A stretch of DNA of 64,000 nucleotides from Mycobacterium marinum (GTDB lineage Bacteria > Actinomycetota > Actinomycetes > Mycobacteriales > Mycobacteriaceae), in assembly GCF_003391395.1 (NCBI RefSeq), contig NZ_CP024190.1:1798001-1862000 (forward strand), read 5' to 3'. The notes beneath the pieces were generated by a model. The model did not search any database, was not told the DNA's origin, and worked only from the letters and a program-made list of their open reading frames with translations. Shown here piece after piece: positions 51,877 to 60,345 of the stretch; the first letter of the stretch is position 1, and the number at the start of each line of letters is the position of its first letter. The position numbers were made by a program, and so were the translations under genes.

Positions 51877-54011
51877 CCACCAGCGCGCACGCGCTGCCCG
51901 GGGAAACGGACTACCACGCGCTCAACGCGATGCTGAATCTGTACGACGCGGACGGCAAGATTCAGTTCGACAGGGACGTTCTTGCCGCACGTCAGTTTTT
52001 CCTGCAGCACGTCAACCAGAACACGGTCTTCTTCCACAACCAGGACGAGAAGCTCGACTATCTGATCCGCGAGAACTACTACGAGCGTGAGGTGCTCGAT
52101 CAGTACTCGCGCAACTTCGTCAAGACGCTGCTCGATCGCGCCTACGCAAAGAAGTTCCGGTTCCCGACGTTCTTGGGGGCGTTCAAGTACTACACCTCCT
52201 ACACGTTGAAGACCTTCGACGGCAAGCGTTACCTGGAACGCTTCGAGGACCGCGTGGTCATGGTGGCGCTGACGCTGGCCTCCGGTGATGCGACGTTGGC
52301 CGAGAAGCTCGTCGACGAAATCATCGACGGTCGGTTCCAGCCGGCGACGCCGACCTTTTTGAACTCCGGAAAGAAGCAGCGCGGCGAGCCGGTGAGCTGC
52401 TTTCTGCTGCGCATCGAGGACAACATGGAGTCGATCGGACGATCGATCAACTCCGCGTTGCAGCTATCCAAGCGGGGTGGGGGAGTAGCGCTGCTGCTGA
52501 CCAACATTCGCGAGCATGGTGCGCCGATCAAAAACATCGAGAATCAGTCGTCGGGCGTCATCCCGATCATGAAGCTGCTCGAGGACTCGTTCTCCTACGC
52601 CAACCAGCTGGGGGCGCGTCAGGGTGCCGGCGCGGTGTACCTGCACGCGCACCATCCCGACATCTACCGCTTCCTGGACACCAAGCGCGAGAACGCCGAC
52701 GAGAAGATCCGGATCAAGACCCTGAGCCTGGGGGTGGTGATCCCGGACATCACCTTCGAGTTGGCCAAGCGCAACGACGACATGTACCTCTTCTCGCCCT
52801 ACGACGTCGAACGCGTCTACGGTGTGCCGTTCGCCGACATCTCGGTGACCGAGAAGTACTACGAGATGGTCGACGACTCGCGCATCCGCAAGACCAAGAT
52901 CAAAGCGCGAGAGTTCTTTCAGACGCTGGCCGAGCTGCAGTTCGAGTCCGGCTACCCCTACATCATGTTCGAAGACACGGTGAACCGGGCCAACCCCATT
53001 GAGGGCAAGATCACCCACAGCAACTTGTGCTCGGAGATCCTGCAGGTGTCCACGCCGTCGTTGTTCAACGACGACTTGTCGTATGCCAAGGTGGGCAAGG
53101 ACATTTCCTGCAACCTGGGCTCATTGAACATCGCCAGGACCATGGATTCCCCGGACTTCGCCCAGACCATCGAGGTGGCGATCCGGGCGCTGACGGCGGT
53201 CAGCGACCAGACGCACATCACCTCGGTGCCCTCAATCGAGCAGGGGAACAACGACTCCCACGCCATCGGTCTGGGACAGATGAACCTGCACGGCTACCTG
53301 GCCCGCGAACACATCTTCTACGGCTCCGAAGAAGGCGTTGACTTCACCAACATCTACTTCTATGCGGTGCTCTACCACGCGCTGCGGGCGTCCAACCGAA
53401 TCGCGGTCGAACGCGGCACGCGCTTCAAGGGTTTCGACCAATCCAAGTACGCATCGGGGGAGTTCTTCGACAAGTACACCGAACGGGTTTGGGAGCCGAA
53501 AACCGAGAAGGTGCGCCAGCTCTTCGCCGACGCGGGCATCCGCATTCCCAACCAGGACGACTGGCAGCGGTTGAAGGAGTCCGTGCAAGCTCACGGCATC
53601 TACAACCAGAACCTGCAAGCGGTGCCGCCGACCGGGTCGATTTCCTACATCAACCACTCGACCTCGTCGATCCACCCCATCGTCTCCAAGGTCGAGATCC
53701 GCAAAGAAGGCAAGATCGGTCGCGTCTACTACCCGGCGCCCTACATGACCAACGAGAACCTGGACTACTACCAGGATGCCTACGAAATCGGCTACGAGAA
53801 GATCATCGACACCTATGCGGCCGCCACTGAGCATGTGGACCAAGGGCTTTCGTTGACGTTGTTCTTCAAGGACACCGCCACCACCCGCGACGTCAACAAG
53901 GCGCAGATTTACGCCTGGCGCAAAGGGATCAAAACCCTGTACTACATCAGGCTGCGGCAGATGGCGCTGGAGGGAACCGAGGTCGCCGGCTGCGTGTCCT
54001 GCATGCTCTAG
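51846..54011 (+). CDS. nrdE: Class Ib ribonucleotide reductase large subunit
   Basis: 721 residues, reducing ribonucleoside diphosphates to deoxy forms with the NrdF2 radical subunit. Visible are PATPTFLNSGKKQRGEPVSC (redox Cys), ISCNLGSLNIA (radical-site Cys region), PPTGSISYINHSTSSI (phosphate loop) and the C-terminal VAGCVSCML with the CxxC pair that NrdH reduces. GTG 51846 (VSPTVTAEPVTTSAHALPGE) is preceded by GGAAGGAA; this adds 28 residues to the remembered H37Rv start at MLNLYDADGKIQFD. It lacks the ATP-cone, as class Ib enzymes do. Confidence 0.96.
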   Translation: MSPTVTAEPVTTSAHALPGETDYHALNAMLNLYDADGKIQFDRDVLAARQFFLQHVNQNTVFFHNQDEKLDYLIRENYYEREVLDQYSRNFVKTLLDRAYAKKFRFPTFLGAFKYYTSYTLKTFDGKRYLERFEDRVVMVALTLASGDATLAEKLVDEIIDGRFQPATPTFLNSGKKQRGEPVSCFLLRIEDNMESIGRSINSALQLSKRGGGVALLLTNIREHGAPIKNIENQSSGVIPIMKLLEDSFSYANQLGARQGAGAVYLHAHHPDIYRFLDTKRENADEKIRIKTLSLGVVIPDITFELAKRNDDMYLFSPYDVERVYGVPFADISVTEKYYEMVDDSRIRKTKIKAREFFQTLAELQFESGYPYIMFEDTVNRANPIEGKITHSNLCSEILQVSTPSLFNDDLSYAKVGKDISCNLGSLNIARTMDSPDFAQTIEVAIRALTAVSDQTHITSVPSIEQGNNDSHAIGLGQMNLHGYLAREHIFYGSEEGVDFTNIYFYAVLYHALRASNRIAVERGTRFKGFDQSKYASGEFFDKYTERVWEPKTEKVRQLFADAGIRIPNQDDWQRLKESVQAHGIYNQNLQAVPPTGSISYINHSTSSIHPIVSKVEIRKEGKIGRVYYPAPYMTNENLDYYQDAYEIGYEKIIDTYAAATEHVDQGLSLTLFFKDTATTRDVNKAQIYAWRKGIKTLYYIRLRQMALEGTEVAGCVSCML

Positions 54012-54116
54012 GCCCGCAGAAGGTAAGTCGACCGCGGGTTCGAGGCGTCTCGAGCCGCCCTGGCAGCATGTCATGTCTGCCCAGGTCAGCAACTGCTACA
54101 CGGTAAGGTATTTGAC

Positions 54117-54860
54117 GTGCGGAGAATAAGCCGACCCCACCCCAATGCAGACGCGGGGGTGAAAGTCGACGCACGCAGCGAACGATGGCGCGAGCACCGC
54201 AAGAAGGTCCGCAACGAGATCGTCGAAGCGGCCTTTCGCGCCATCGACCGGTTGGGGCCCGAACTCAGTGTCCGCGAAATCGCTGAGGAAGCCGGCACCG
54301 CCAAGCCCAAGATCTACCGGCACTTCACCGACAAGTCCGATCTCTTCGTCGCGATCGGGGAGCGTCTGCGCGACATGTTGTGGACGTCGATCTTCCCGTC
54401 GATCAACCTGGCCACCGACTCGGCCCGCGAGGTGATCCGGCGCAGCGTCGAAGAGTACGTCAGCCTGGTCGACAAACATCCCAACGTGCTGCGCGTGTTC
54501 ATCCAGGGTCGCTTCGCGACCCAATCCGAGGCGACGGTGCGGACCCTCAACGAAGGCCGAGAGATCACGCTGACCTTCGCGGAGATGTTCAACAACGAGC
54601 TGCGCGAGATGAAGCTGAACCGTGCGGCCTTCGAACTCGCCGCCTTCGCCGCCTTCGGGTCGGCGGCGTCGGCCACCGAATGGTGGTTGGGGCCGGAACC
54701 GGACAGTCCGCGGCGCATGCCGCACGATCAGTTCGTCGCGCATCTGACCACGATCATGATGGGCGTCATCGTGGGCACCGCGGAAGCGCTCGGCATTGCG
54801 ATGGACCCCGACAAGCCGATTCACGACGCGGTACCTGCGCCGACTGCCGACCGCCGTTGA
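54117..54860 (+). CDS. TetR-family regulator of the monooxygenase (Rv3050c type)
   Basis: 247 residues with helix-turn-helix LSVREIAEEAGTAKPKIYRHFTDKSDLF after a basic leader (ERWREHRKKVRNEIVEAAF). It matches Rv3050c by order and length. Start is GTG 54117, with no good ribosome-binding site, so leaderless translation or a later GTG is possible. The Baeyer-Villiger monooxygenase gene follows on the same strand after 118 bp that contain a near-perfect operator. Confidence 0.88.
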   Translation: MRRISRPHPNADAGVKVDARSERWREHRKKVRNEIVEAAFRAIDRLGPELSVREIAEEAGTAKPKIYRHFTDKSDLFVAIGERLRDMLWTSIFPSINLATDSAREVIRRSVEEYVSLVDKHPNVLRVFIQGRFATQSEATVRTLNEGREITLTFAEMFNNELREMKLNRAAFELAAFAAFGSAASATEWWLGPEPDSPRRMPHDQFVAHLTTIMMGVIVGTAEALGIAMDPDKPIHDAVPAPTADRR

Positions 54861-54876
54861 CATCGTTGCGGCTATC

Positions 54877-54894
54877 GATAACACTCGTGTTATC
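54877..54894. promoter_or_regulatory. TetR-type operator before the monooxygenase
   Basis: GATAACAC (54877-54884) and GTGTTATC (54887-54894) are perfect 8-bp arms around TC, about 85 bp upstream of the monooxygenase start. The form is classic for TetR proteins; the upstream TetR gene is the natural candidate. Confidence 0.75.
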
Positions 54895-54978
54895 CGATAC
54901 CGGGGGTACCGGGTATTCGCGTTCAGGTGGACGCCTATCGTCGTAACTGCGCGTACTCACACAACAGGAAAGACCGCC

Positions 54979-56529
54979 ATGACCGATGTCGTGATCCCCA
55001 GCACAGAAACAACAGCATCCGGGGAACCGCAGGCGCCCACACCGCCAGTCAAGACCCGCGCGGTCATCATCGGCACCGGGTTCTCCGGTCTCGGCATGGC
55101 CATCGCGCTCCAACAACAAGGCGTTGACTTCGTCATCTTGGAGAAATCCGATGACGTGGGTGGAACCTGGCGTGACAACAGCTATCCAGGTTGTGCCTGC
55201 GATATCCCTTCACACCTGTACTCGTTCTCGTTCGAGCCCAAGCCGGACTGGCGCAACCCGTTCTCCTATCAACCCGAGATCTGGGACTACCTCAAAGGGG
55301 TTACCGAGAAATACGGGCTGCGCCGCTACATCGAGTTCAACTCCCTGGTCGACCGCGCCTATTGGGATGACGAAGAGTGCCGTTGGCATGTGTTCACCAG
55401 CGATGGGCGCGAATATGTCGCCCAGTTCCTCATCTCGGGGGCCGGTGCGCTGCACATTCCCTCCTTGCCCGAGATCGAGGGCCGCGACGAATTCGCGGGA
55501 CCGGCGTTCCATTCGGCCGAGTGGGACCACAGCGTGGATCTGACCGGCAAGCGGGTGGCGATCATCGGCACCGGCGCCAGCGCGATCCAGATCGTCCCCG
55601 AGATCGTCGAGCAGGTCGGCGAACTGCAGCTCTACCAGCGCACCCCGCCGTGGGTGGTACCGCGTTCCAATCCGGAGATTCCGCCGGCGCTGCGCCGGGC
55701 CATGGAGAACGTTCCAGGGCTTCGCGCACTGGCGCGCCTGGGGATCTACTGGGCGCAGGAGGCGTTGGCCTTCGGCATGACCAAGCGGCCGAATGTGCTC
55801 AAAGTCGGTGAGGCCTATGCCAAGTACAACATCCGCCGGTCGGTGAAGGATCGTGAGCTGCGCCGCAAACTCACCCCGCATTACCGCATCGGCTGCAAGC
55901 GAATCCTGAACTCGTCGAGCTACTACCCGGCCGTTGCGAACCCGAAGACGCGCCTGATCACCGACCGCATCGCGCGAATCACCCGCAATGGCATCGTGAC
56001 CGCCGACGGTGTCGAACATCAGGCCGACGTGATCGTGTACGCCACCGGGTTTCACGTCACCGACTCCTACACCTACGTTCAGATCAAGGGGCAGCACGGC
56101 GAGGACCTGGTCGACCGGTGGAACCGGGAGGGCATCGGCGCTCACCGCGGCATCGCCGTCGCCGATGTCCCCAACCTGTTTTTCCTGCTCGGCCCGAACA
56201 CCGGATTGGGGCACAATTCGGTGGTCTTCATGATCGAGTCGCAGATCCACTACGTCGCCGATGCGATCGCCAAGTGTGACAAGCGGGGTGCCCAAGCGCT
56301 GGCTCCCACTCGGGCTGCGCAGGATCGTTTCAACGAGGAGCTGCAACGCAGGCTGGCGGGCTCGGTGTGGAACAGCGGCGGATGCAGCAGCTGGTATCTC
56401 GATGAGCACGGGCGCAACACCGTGCTCTGGTGTGGCTACACCTGGCAGTACTGGCTGGCCACTCGGTCGGTCAAACCCGAGGAGTATCAGTTCTTCAAGG
56501 CCGGCGCCAAGAGCTCGGTCAACGGCTGA
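54979..56529 (+). CDS. Baeyer-Villiger-type flavin monooxygenase (Rv3049c type)
   Basis: 516 residues with two Rossmann motifs, IGTGFSGLGMAIAL (residues 31-44, FAD) and IGTGASAIQ (NADPH), the GGTWRDNSYPGCACD block, and the Baeyer-Villiger fingerprint FAGPAFHSAEWD (residues 172-183, FxGxxxHxxxW/D). These class B monooxygenases insert oxygen next to ketones or oxidise heteroatoms; related mycobacterial enzymes activate thioamide drugs. ATG 54979 follows CAGGAAAG. The last 11 bp overlap the convergent TetR gene. Confidence 0.93.
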   Translation: MTDVVIPSTETTASGEPQAPTPPVKTRAVIIGTGFSGLGMAIALQQQGVDFVILEKSDDVGGTWRDNSYPGCACDIPSHLYSFSFEPKPDWRNPFSYQPEIWDYLKGVTEKYGLRRYIEFNSLVDRAYWDDEECRWHVFTSDGREYVAQFLISGAGALHIPSLPEIEGRDEFAGPAFHSAEWDHSVDLTGKRVAIIGTGASAIQIVPEIVEQVGELQLYQRTPPWVVPRSNPEIPPALRRAMENVPGLRALARLGIYWAQEALAFGMTKRPNVLKVGEAYAKYNIRRSVKDRELRRKLTPHYRIGCKRILNSSSYYPAVANPKTRLITDRIARITRNGIVTADGVEHQADVIVYATGFHVTDSYTYVQIKGQHGEDLVDRWNREGIGAHRGIAVADVPNLFFLLGPNTGLGHNSVVFMIESQIHYVADAIAKCDKRGAQALAPTRAAQDRFNEELQRRLAGSVWNSGGCSSWYLDEHGRNTVLWCGYTWQYWLATRSVKPEEYQFFKAGAKSSVNG

Positions 56530-57064
56530 GTAGTTGGGCGAAGGCCCGTGCGGCCGCGTCCACGCCGGCGTCGTCGTCGGTGGCAACGAGGTCGAGCAAT
56601 AGGCCACGGATGACTGCCAGCCCGAGTCGCACCAGCGCGGGATCGGCCGACCCCTCGGTGACGGCGTTGGCCTCGGCCAGCCAGCCGTAGACCGCGCGGG
56701 GAACCATCTGAGCGAATCGCTTTTCGCCCTGCGCGGCGCGGGTGTAGCACTCGAAGAACAGACGCTCGAGCTGGCGCAGCTCGGGCCGACGCACGTCGGC
56801 CCACATCGCGGTGAAACTTTCCGCCGGGCTGGTCGGCAACTCGGGCAACAGACTCATCTGTCGACGCTCGACCTCTTCGACCACGGCCACCAGCAGATTG
56901 TCTCGAGATCCAAAGTGGTGCAGCAGCATTCGATGGCTTGTGCCGACCGCCGCCGCAACGTCGCGCAGCGATCGGTCGCCGACCCCGTGCGCGGCGAAGT
57001 CCTCGACCAGAGCGTCCAGTAGCTGTCTGCGCCGCTGAAGGTCAGGCGTGCGCGCCACGGGCAC
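56519..57064 (-). CDS. TetR-family regulator paired with an SRPBCC protein
   Basis: 181 residues with a TetR helix-turn-helix (RSLRDVAAAVGTSHRMLLHHFGSRDNLL). GTG 57064 or 57058 may start it; both lie inside the end of the SRPBCC gene, so the pair is translationally coupled. I know of no equivalent at this place in H37Rv. The palindrome at 57484-57507, over the start of the first gene, is its likely binding site. Confidence 0.87.
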   Translation of the reverse strand: MPVARTPDLQRRRQLLDALVEDFAAHGVGDRSLRDVAAAVGTSHRMLLHHFGSRDNLLVAVVEEVERRQMSLLPELPTSPAESFTAMWADVRRPELRQLERLFFECYTRAAQGEKRFAQMVPRAVYGWLAEANAVTEGSADPALVRLGLAVIRGLLLDLVATDDDAGVDAAARAFAQLLSR

Positions 57065-57488
57065 GCCCGAGTTGCTCGGCTCTGCTCTTCAGGCCGCTGG
57101 CCTCCATGTCGAGGTAGCGCTTGGTCATGCTGGTCATCAGCCGGCCGACCAGGGAGCCGAATGCGCCGCGCTGGTCGATTTGCTGGCGCACCAGCGTCCG
57201 GCCGCCGGGCAGGGGGGTGACGTCGTGGCGCGCGTACGCCAGGGCACCGGGGCCGCGCTGTTCCCATGTCCACGAGACGCCCGGATCGATCTCGGTGACC
57301 TTCCAGACGAGCTTGGTCATCCGCGGTTGCTTGATCGCGAACCGTTTGCCCACGGCGAGGCCCGGTCCATCCAGTGCGGCCAGCGAGGTCACCGAGGCGG
57401 TCCATTCGGGCCAGCGTTCAACATCGCTGAAGACCGCCCAGACGGTTTCTGGTGGCGCATCGATCTCGACACTGTGCTCGGTAATCAT
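57042..57488 (-). CDS. SRPBCC (START/polyketide cyclase-like) ligand-binding protein
   Basis: 148 residues of the SRPBCC fold: MITEHSVEIDAPPETVWAVF and DVERWPEWTASVTSL at the N-terminus, beta-strands with TWEQRGPGALAYARHDVTPL, and a long C-terminal helix (GRLMTSMTKRYLDMEASGLK). The fold encloses a hydrophobic cavity; it may bind or modify a lipid or polyketide. It leads a two-gene unit with the TetR gene. The start codon lies within the palindromic operator, so the transcript may be leaderless or have a very short leader. Confidence 0.86.
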   Translation of the reverse strand: MITEHSVEIDAPPETVWAVFSDVERWPEWTASVTSLAALDGPGLAVGKRFAIKQPRMTKLVWKVTEIDPGVSWTWEQRGPGALAYARHDVTPLPGGRTLVRQQIDQRGAFGSLVGRLMTSMTKRYLDMEASGLKSRAEQLGRARGAHA

Positions 57489-57507
57489 GTACCAAACGGT
57501 ACATGAT
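57484..57507. promoter_or_regulatory. Perfect 24-bp palindrome over the SRPBCC start codon
   Basis: ATCATGTACC (57484-57493) and GGTACATGAT (57498-57507) are perfect 10-bp arms around AAAC. The SRPBCC ATG (complement of 57486-57488) is within the first arm, so binding would cover the start of the gene itself. Confidence 0.8.
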
Positions 57508-57579
57508 TGATCGGCTTCTGGATAGGCCCTGGTAGCGCGGCCGCCCTGGATTCCGAGCCGCTTGGTTGGCGACACGCAA

Positions 57580-57627
57580 ACACAACTTCTTGTGTTGCGC
57601 CGCCTTGTCGGCCCCTACGGGTAGTGT
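57580..57627. promoter_or_regulatory. Paired NrdR boxes before nrdF2
   Basis: Box A, ACACAACTTCTTGTGT (57580-57595), is a 16-bp inverted repeat. Box B, CCCCTACGGGTAGTGT (57612-57627), differs at only three positions from the box before nrdHIE. Spacing is 32 bp start to start, equal to the other locus. This supports co-regulation of the two nrd units by NrdR. Confidence 0.82.
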
Positions 57628-57698
57628 TTGTGGCCTAAGCAACGCGCTGGCCAATTTGGCCCAATTTGGCCCAATCGCCCTGGAGGAGTGGAGTTCCG

Positions 57699-58673
57699 GT
57701 GACTGGAAATGCAAAGCTGATCGACCGCGTCTCCGCGATCAACTGGAACCGCGTCCAAGACGAGAAAGACGCCGAGGTCTGGGACCGGTTGACCGGCAAC
57801 TTCTGGCTGCCCGAGAAGGTCCCGGTATCCAACGACATCCCCTCCTGGGGCACGCTGACCGCCGGTGAAAAGCAGCTGACCATGCGGGTGTTCACGGGTC
57901 TGACGATGCTGGACACGATTCAGGGCACCGTGGGTGCGGTCAGCTTGATCCCCGACGCGCTGACTCCCCACGAGGAGGCGGTGCTGACCAACATCGCGTT
58001 CATGGAGTCGGTACACGCCAAGAGCTACAGCCAGATTTTCTCCACCCTGTGCTCGACCGCCGAGATTGACGACGCGTTCCGCTGGTCGGAGGAAAACTCC
58101 AACCTGCAGCGCAAGGCGGAGATCGTGCTCGAGTACTACCGGGGCGACGACCCGCTCAAGCGCAAGGTGGCCTCCACGCTGCTGGAAAGCTTCCTGTTCT
58201 ACTCGGGCTTCTACCTGCCGATGTACTGGTCGAGCCGGGCCAAGCTGACCAACACGGCCGACATGATCCGGCTGATCATCCGCGATGAGGCTGTACACGG
58301 CTACTACATCGGCTACAAGTTCCAGCGCGGGCTTGCGGCCGCCGACGAGGCCCGGCGTACCGAGCTCAAGGACTACACCTACGAGCTGCTCTTCGAGCTA
58401 TATGACAACGAAGTCGAGTACACCCAGGATCTCTACGACGAGGTCGGGCTGACCGAGGATGTCAAGAAGTTCTTGCGTTACAACGCAAACAAGGCGTTGA
58501 TGAACCTCGGCTACGAGGCCCTGTTCCCGCGCGATGAGACCGACGTGAACCCGGCGATCCTTTCGGCGCTGTCGCCCAATGCCGACGAGAACCACGACTT
58601 CTTCTCCGGCTCGGGGTCGAGCTACGTGATCGGCAAGGCCGTGGTCACTCAAGACGAGGACTGGGACTTCTAG
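57699..58673 (+). CDS. nrdF2: Class Ib ribonucleotide reductase radical subunit
   Basis: 324 residues, as in M. tuberculosis NrdF2. It starts VTGNAKLIDRVSAINWNRVQ; metal ligands appear in MESVHAKSYSQIFSTLC (Glu, His; radical Tyr near by) and RLIIRDEAVHGYYIGYKFQR (Glu, His), and the C-terminal tail ends DEDWDF for docking on NrdE. It carries the di-metal tyrosyl radical. GTG 57699 follows GGAGGAGTGGA. It is separate from nrdHIE but shares paired NrdR boxes. Confidence 0.96.
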   Translation: MTGNAKLIDRVSAINWNRVQDEKDAEVWDRLTGNFWLPEKVPVSNDIPSWGTLTAGEKQLTMRVFTGLTMLDTIQGTVGAVSLIPDALTPHEEAVLTNIAFMESVHAKSYSQIFSTLCSTAEIDDAFRWSEENSNLQRKAEIVLEYYRGDDPLKRKVASTLLESFLFYSGFYLPMYWSSRAKLTNTADMIRLIIRDEAVHGYYIGYKFQRGLAAADEARRTELKDYTYELLFELYDNEVEYTQDLYDEVGLTEDVKKFLRYNANKALMNLGYEALFPRDETDVNPAILSALSPNADENHDFFSGSGSSYVIGKAVVTQDEDWDF

Positions 58674-58689
58674 GGCGCCACCAGGCGCC
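58674..58689 (+). terminator. Candidate terminator at the nrdF2 stop
   Basis: GGCGCC (58674-58679), loop ACCA, GGCGCC (58684-58689): a perfect 6-bp GC stem starting directly at the stop codon. No U-tract follows. Confidence 0.5.
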
Positions 58690-58799
58690 ATCATCGGGCC
58701 CGCCATATATGTGCGGTCCGTGAACGGCCGGTGAATTGTGCACACGACAGGACCCCACGGTGGCGCTGGCGAGGCGCCTACCGTGACACTGGTGGGGTG

Positions 58800-59183
58800 A
58801 TGAAAACCTTGTCTTCTCACCCCCGGTTCGTCCGGTCAGTGGTTCGTTGGCTGCAGGCGGGCTACCCTGACGGCGTTCCGGGGCCCGATCGGGTGCCCCT
58901 GTTGGCGTTGTTGCGCAGCACACCGCTGACCGAGGACCAAATCCGGCAGGTGGTGCGCGATATCACCGCGGAGGGTTCACCCGCGACGGCCGACGGGGTG
59001 ATCAACCGCGACGAGATTGCGGAATTCATTACCGACGTGACTCACCACGATGCGGGACCGGAAAACATCCAGCGGGTAGCCGGCGTGCTCGCCGCCGCCG
59101 GCTGGCCGCTGGCCGGCATCGACCTCAGTGAGACCGAGGATGGCGACGCCGAGACACCCGAAGGGCTTTCGTCACAGGCTTGA
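58800..59183 (+). CDS. DUF3349 protein (Rv3046c type)
   Basis: 127 residues: MKTLSSHPRFVRSVVRWLQA, YPDGVPGPDRVPLLALLRST, LTEDQIRQVVRDI and ITDVTHHDAGPENIQRVAGVLAAAGWPL are hallmarks of DUF3349, a small helical mycobacterial family with solved structures but no assigned role. GTGGGGTG precedes ATG 58800. Its end overlaps adhC by 12 bp in convergent orientation. The nearby H37Rv gene Rv3047c is not seen here. Confidence 0.88.
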   Translation: MKTLSSHPRFVRSVVRWLQAGYPDGVPGPDRVPLLALLRSTPLTEDQIRQVVRDITAEGSPATADGVINRDEIAEFITDVTHHDAGPENIQRVAGVLAAAGWPLAGIDLSETEDGDAETPEGLSSQA

Positions 59184-60212
59184 TGTATCGATGACGAATC
59201 GATAGCGCACGTCGCTGGCCAGCACCCGCTCGTAGGCTTCGTTGATGTAATCGGGCTCGATGAGCTCGATTTCGGGCGTGACGCCGTGCTCGGCGCAGAA
59301 GTCCAACATCTCCTGGGTCTCGGCGATCCCGCCGATGTTCGATCCGGACAGGCTGCGCCGCATCAGCGCCAGCGCGAATGCCGGCACCTCCATGGGGTGC
59401 TCCGGGATGCCCAGCTCCACCAGCGTGCCGTCCACGTCCAGCAAGTTGAGGTACTGGCCCATGTCCAGGTTCGCCGACACGGTGTTCAGGATCAGATCGA
59501 AGCTGCCGCGCAGCTTGCGGAAGGTGTCCGGGTCCGATGTTGCGTAGTAGTGGCTGGCGCCCAGCCGCAACCCGTCTTCCATTTTCTTGAGTGACTGCGA
59601 CAACACGGTCACCTCGGCGCCCATCGCGGTGGCCAGCTTCACGCCCATGTGCCCGAGCCCGCCCAGGCCGATCACCGCAATTCGCTTGCCCGGCCCGGCG
59701 TTCCAGTGCCGAAGCGGTGAAAACAGCGTGATGCCCGCGCACAACAGTGGGGCGGCCGCATCCAGCGGCAGTGCGTCGGGGATGCGCAGCACGTAACTCT
59801 CGTCGACGACGATCGCCTTGCTGTAGCCGCCCTGCGTCGGTTGGCCGTCTTTGCCGACCGAGTTGTACGTGAAGGTCGCGCCGCGCTTGCAGTATTGCTC
59901 GATGCCGCGCTCGCAACAGCTGCACTCGCGGCAGGAGTCCACGAAGCAGCCGACACCGACGTGGTCGCCCACCTTGTGCTTGGTTACCTGCGAACCCACC
60001 GCGCTCACCACGCCGGCGATCTCGTGGCCCGGAACCACGGGGTAGTTCGGCTGGCCCCACTCGGCTTTGACGGTGTGGATGTCGGAGTGACAGATGCCGG
60101 CGAACTTGATATCGATTGCCACATCGTGCGGGCCGGGGTCGCGACGGGTGATCGTGGTCTTGGTCAGCGGTTCGGTGGCTGACAGGGCGGCGTATGCGGA
60201 GACGGTGTTCAT
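59172..60212 (-). CDS. adhC: NADP-dependent zinc alcohol dehydrogenase
   Basis: 346 residues, the recalled length of M. tuberculosis AdhC (Rv3045). Catalytic zinc ligands lie in GICHSDIHT and PGHEIAGVV, the structural zinc site is CRECSCCERGIEQYC, and GLGGLGHMGVKLA binds NADP. It belongs to the cinnamyl/medium-chain YahK-type group acting on aromatic and aliphatic alcohols or aldehydes. Upstream, an A/T-rich stretch includes the palindrome TTAGCTAA (60257-60264). Confidence 0.93.
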   Translation of the reverse strand: MNTVSAYAALSATEPLTKTTITRRDPGPHDVAIDIKFAGICHSDIHTVKAEWGQPNYPVVPGHEIAGVVSAVGSQVTKHKVGDHVGVGCFVDSCRECSCCERGIEQYCKRGATFTYNSVGKDGQPTQGGYSKAIVVDESYVLRIPDALPLDAAAPLLCAGITLFSPLRHWNAGPGKRIAVIGLGGLGHMGVKLATAMGAEVTVLSQSLKKMEDGLRLGASHYYATSDPDTFRKLRGSFDLILNTVSANLDMGQYLNLLDVDGTLVELGIPEHPMEVPAFALALMRRSLSGSNIGGIAETQEMLDFCAEHGVTPEIELIEPDYINEAYERVLASDVRYRFVIDTSSL

Positions 60213-60345
60213 GGAAGTCCTCTTCGAATCCTCGGGAGCATCGCTTTTTGTAAAGATTAGCTAAGTTAAAGTTCTGGGGCCAGGTGAGGGCGCTCACTCA
60301 CCAGCCTATGACTCGGCCCGCGGTCCGGTCTGACCGGTCGAGCGT

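Noticed and set aside
58645..58923. 92-codon - strand frame as a counterpart of Rv3047c
   Set aside because: It is on the opposite strand to the expected gene, overlaps the DUF3349 gene and lacks recognisable similarity.
60251..60270. IdeR iron box upstream of adhC
   Set aside because: TTAGCTAA is palindromic and A/T-rich but does not fit the 19-bp IdeR consensus well enough.
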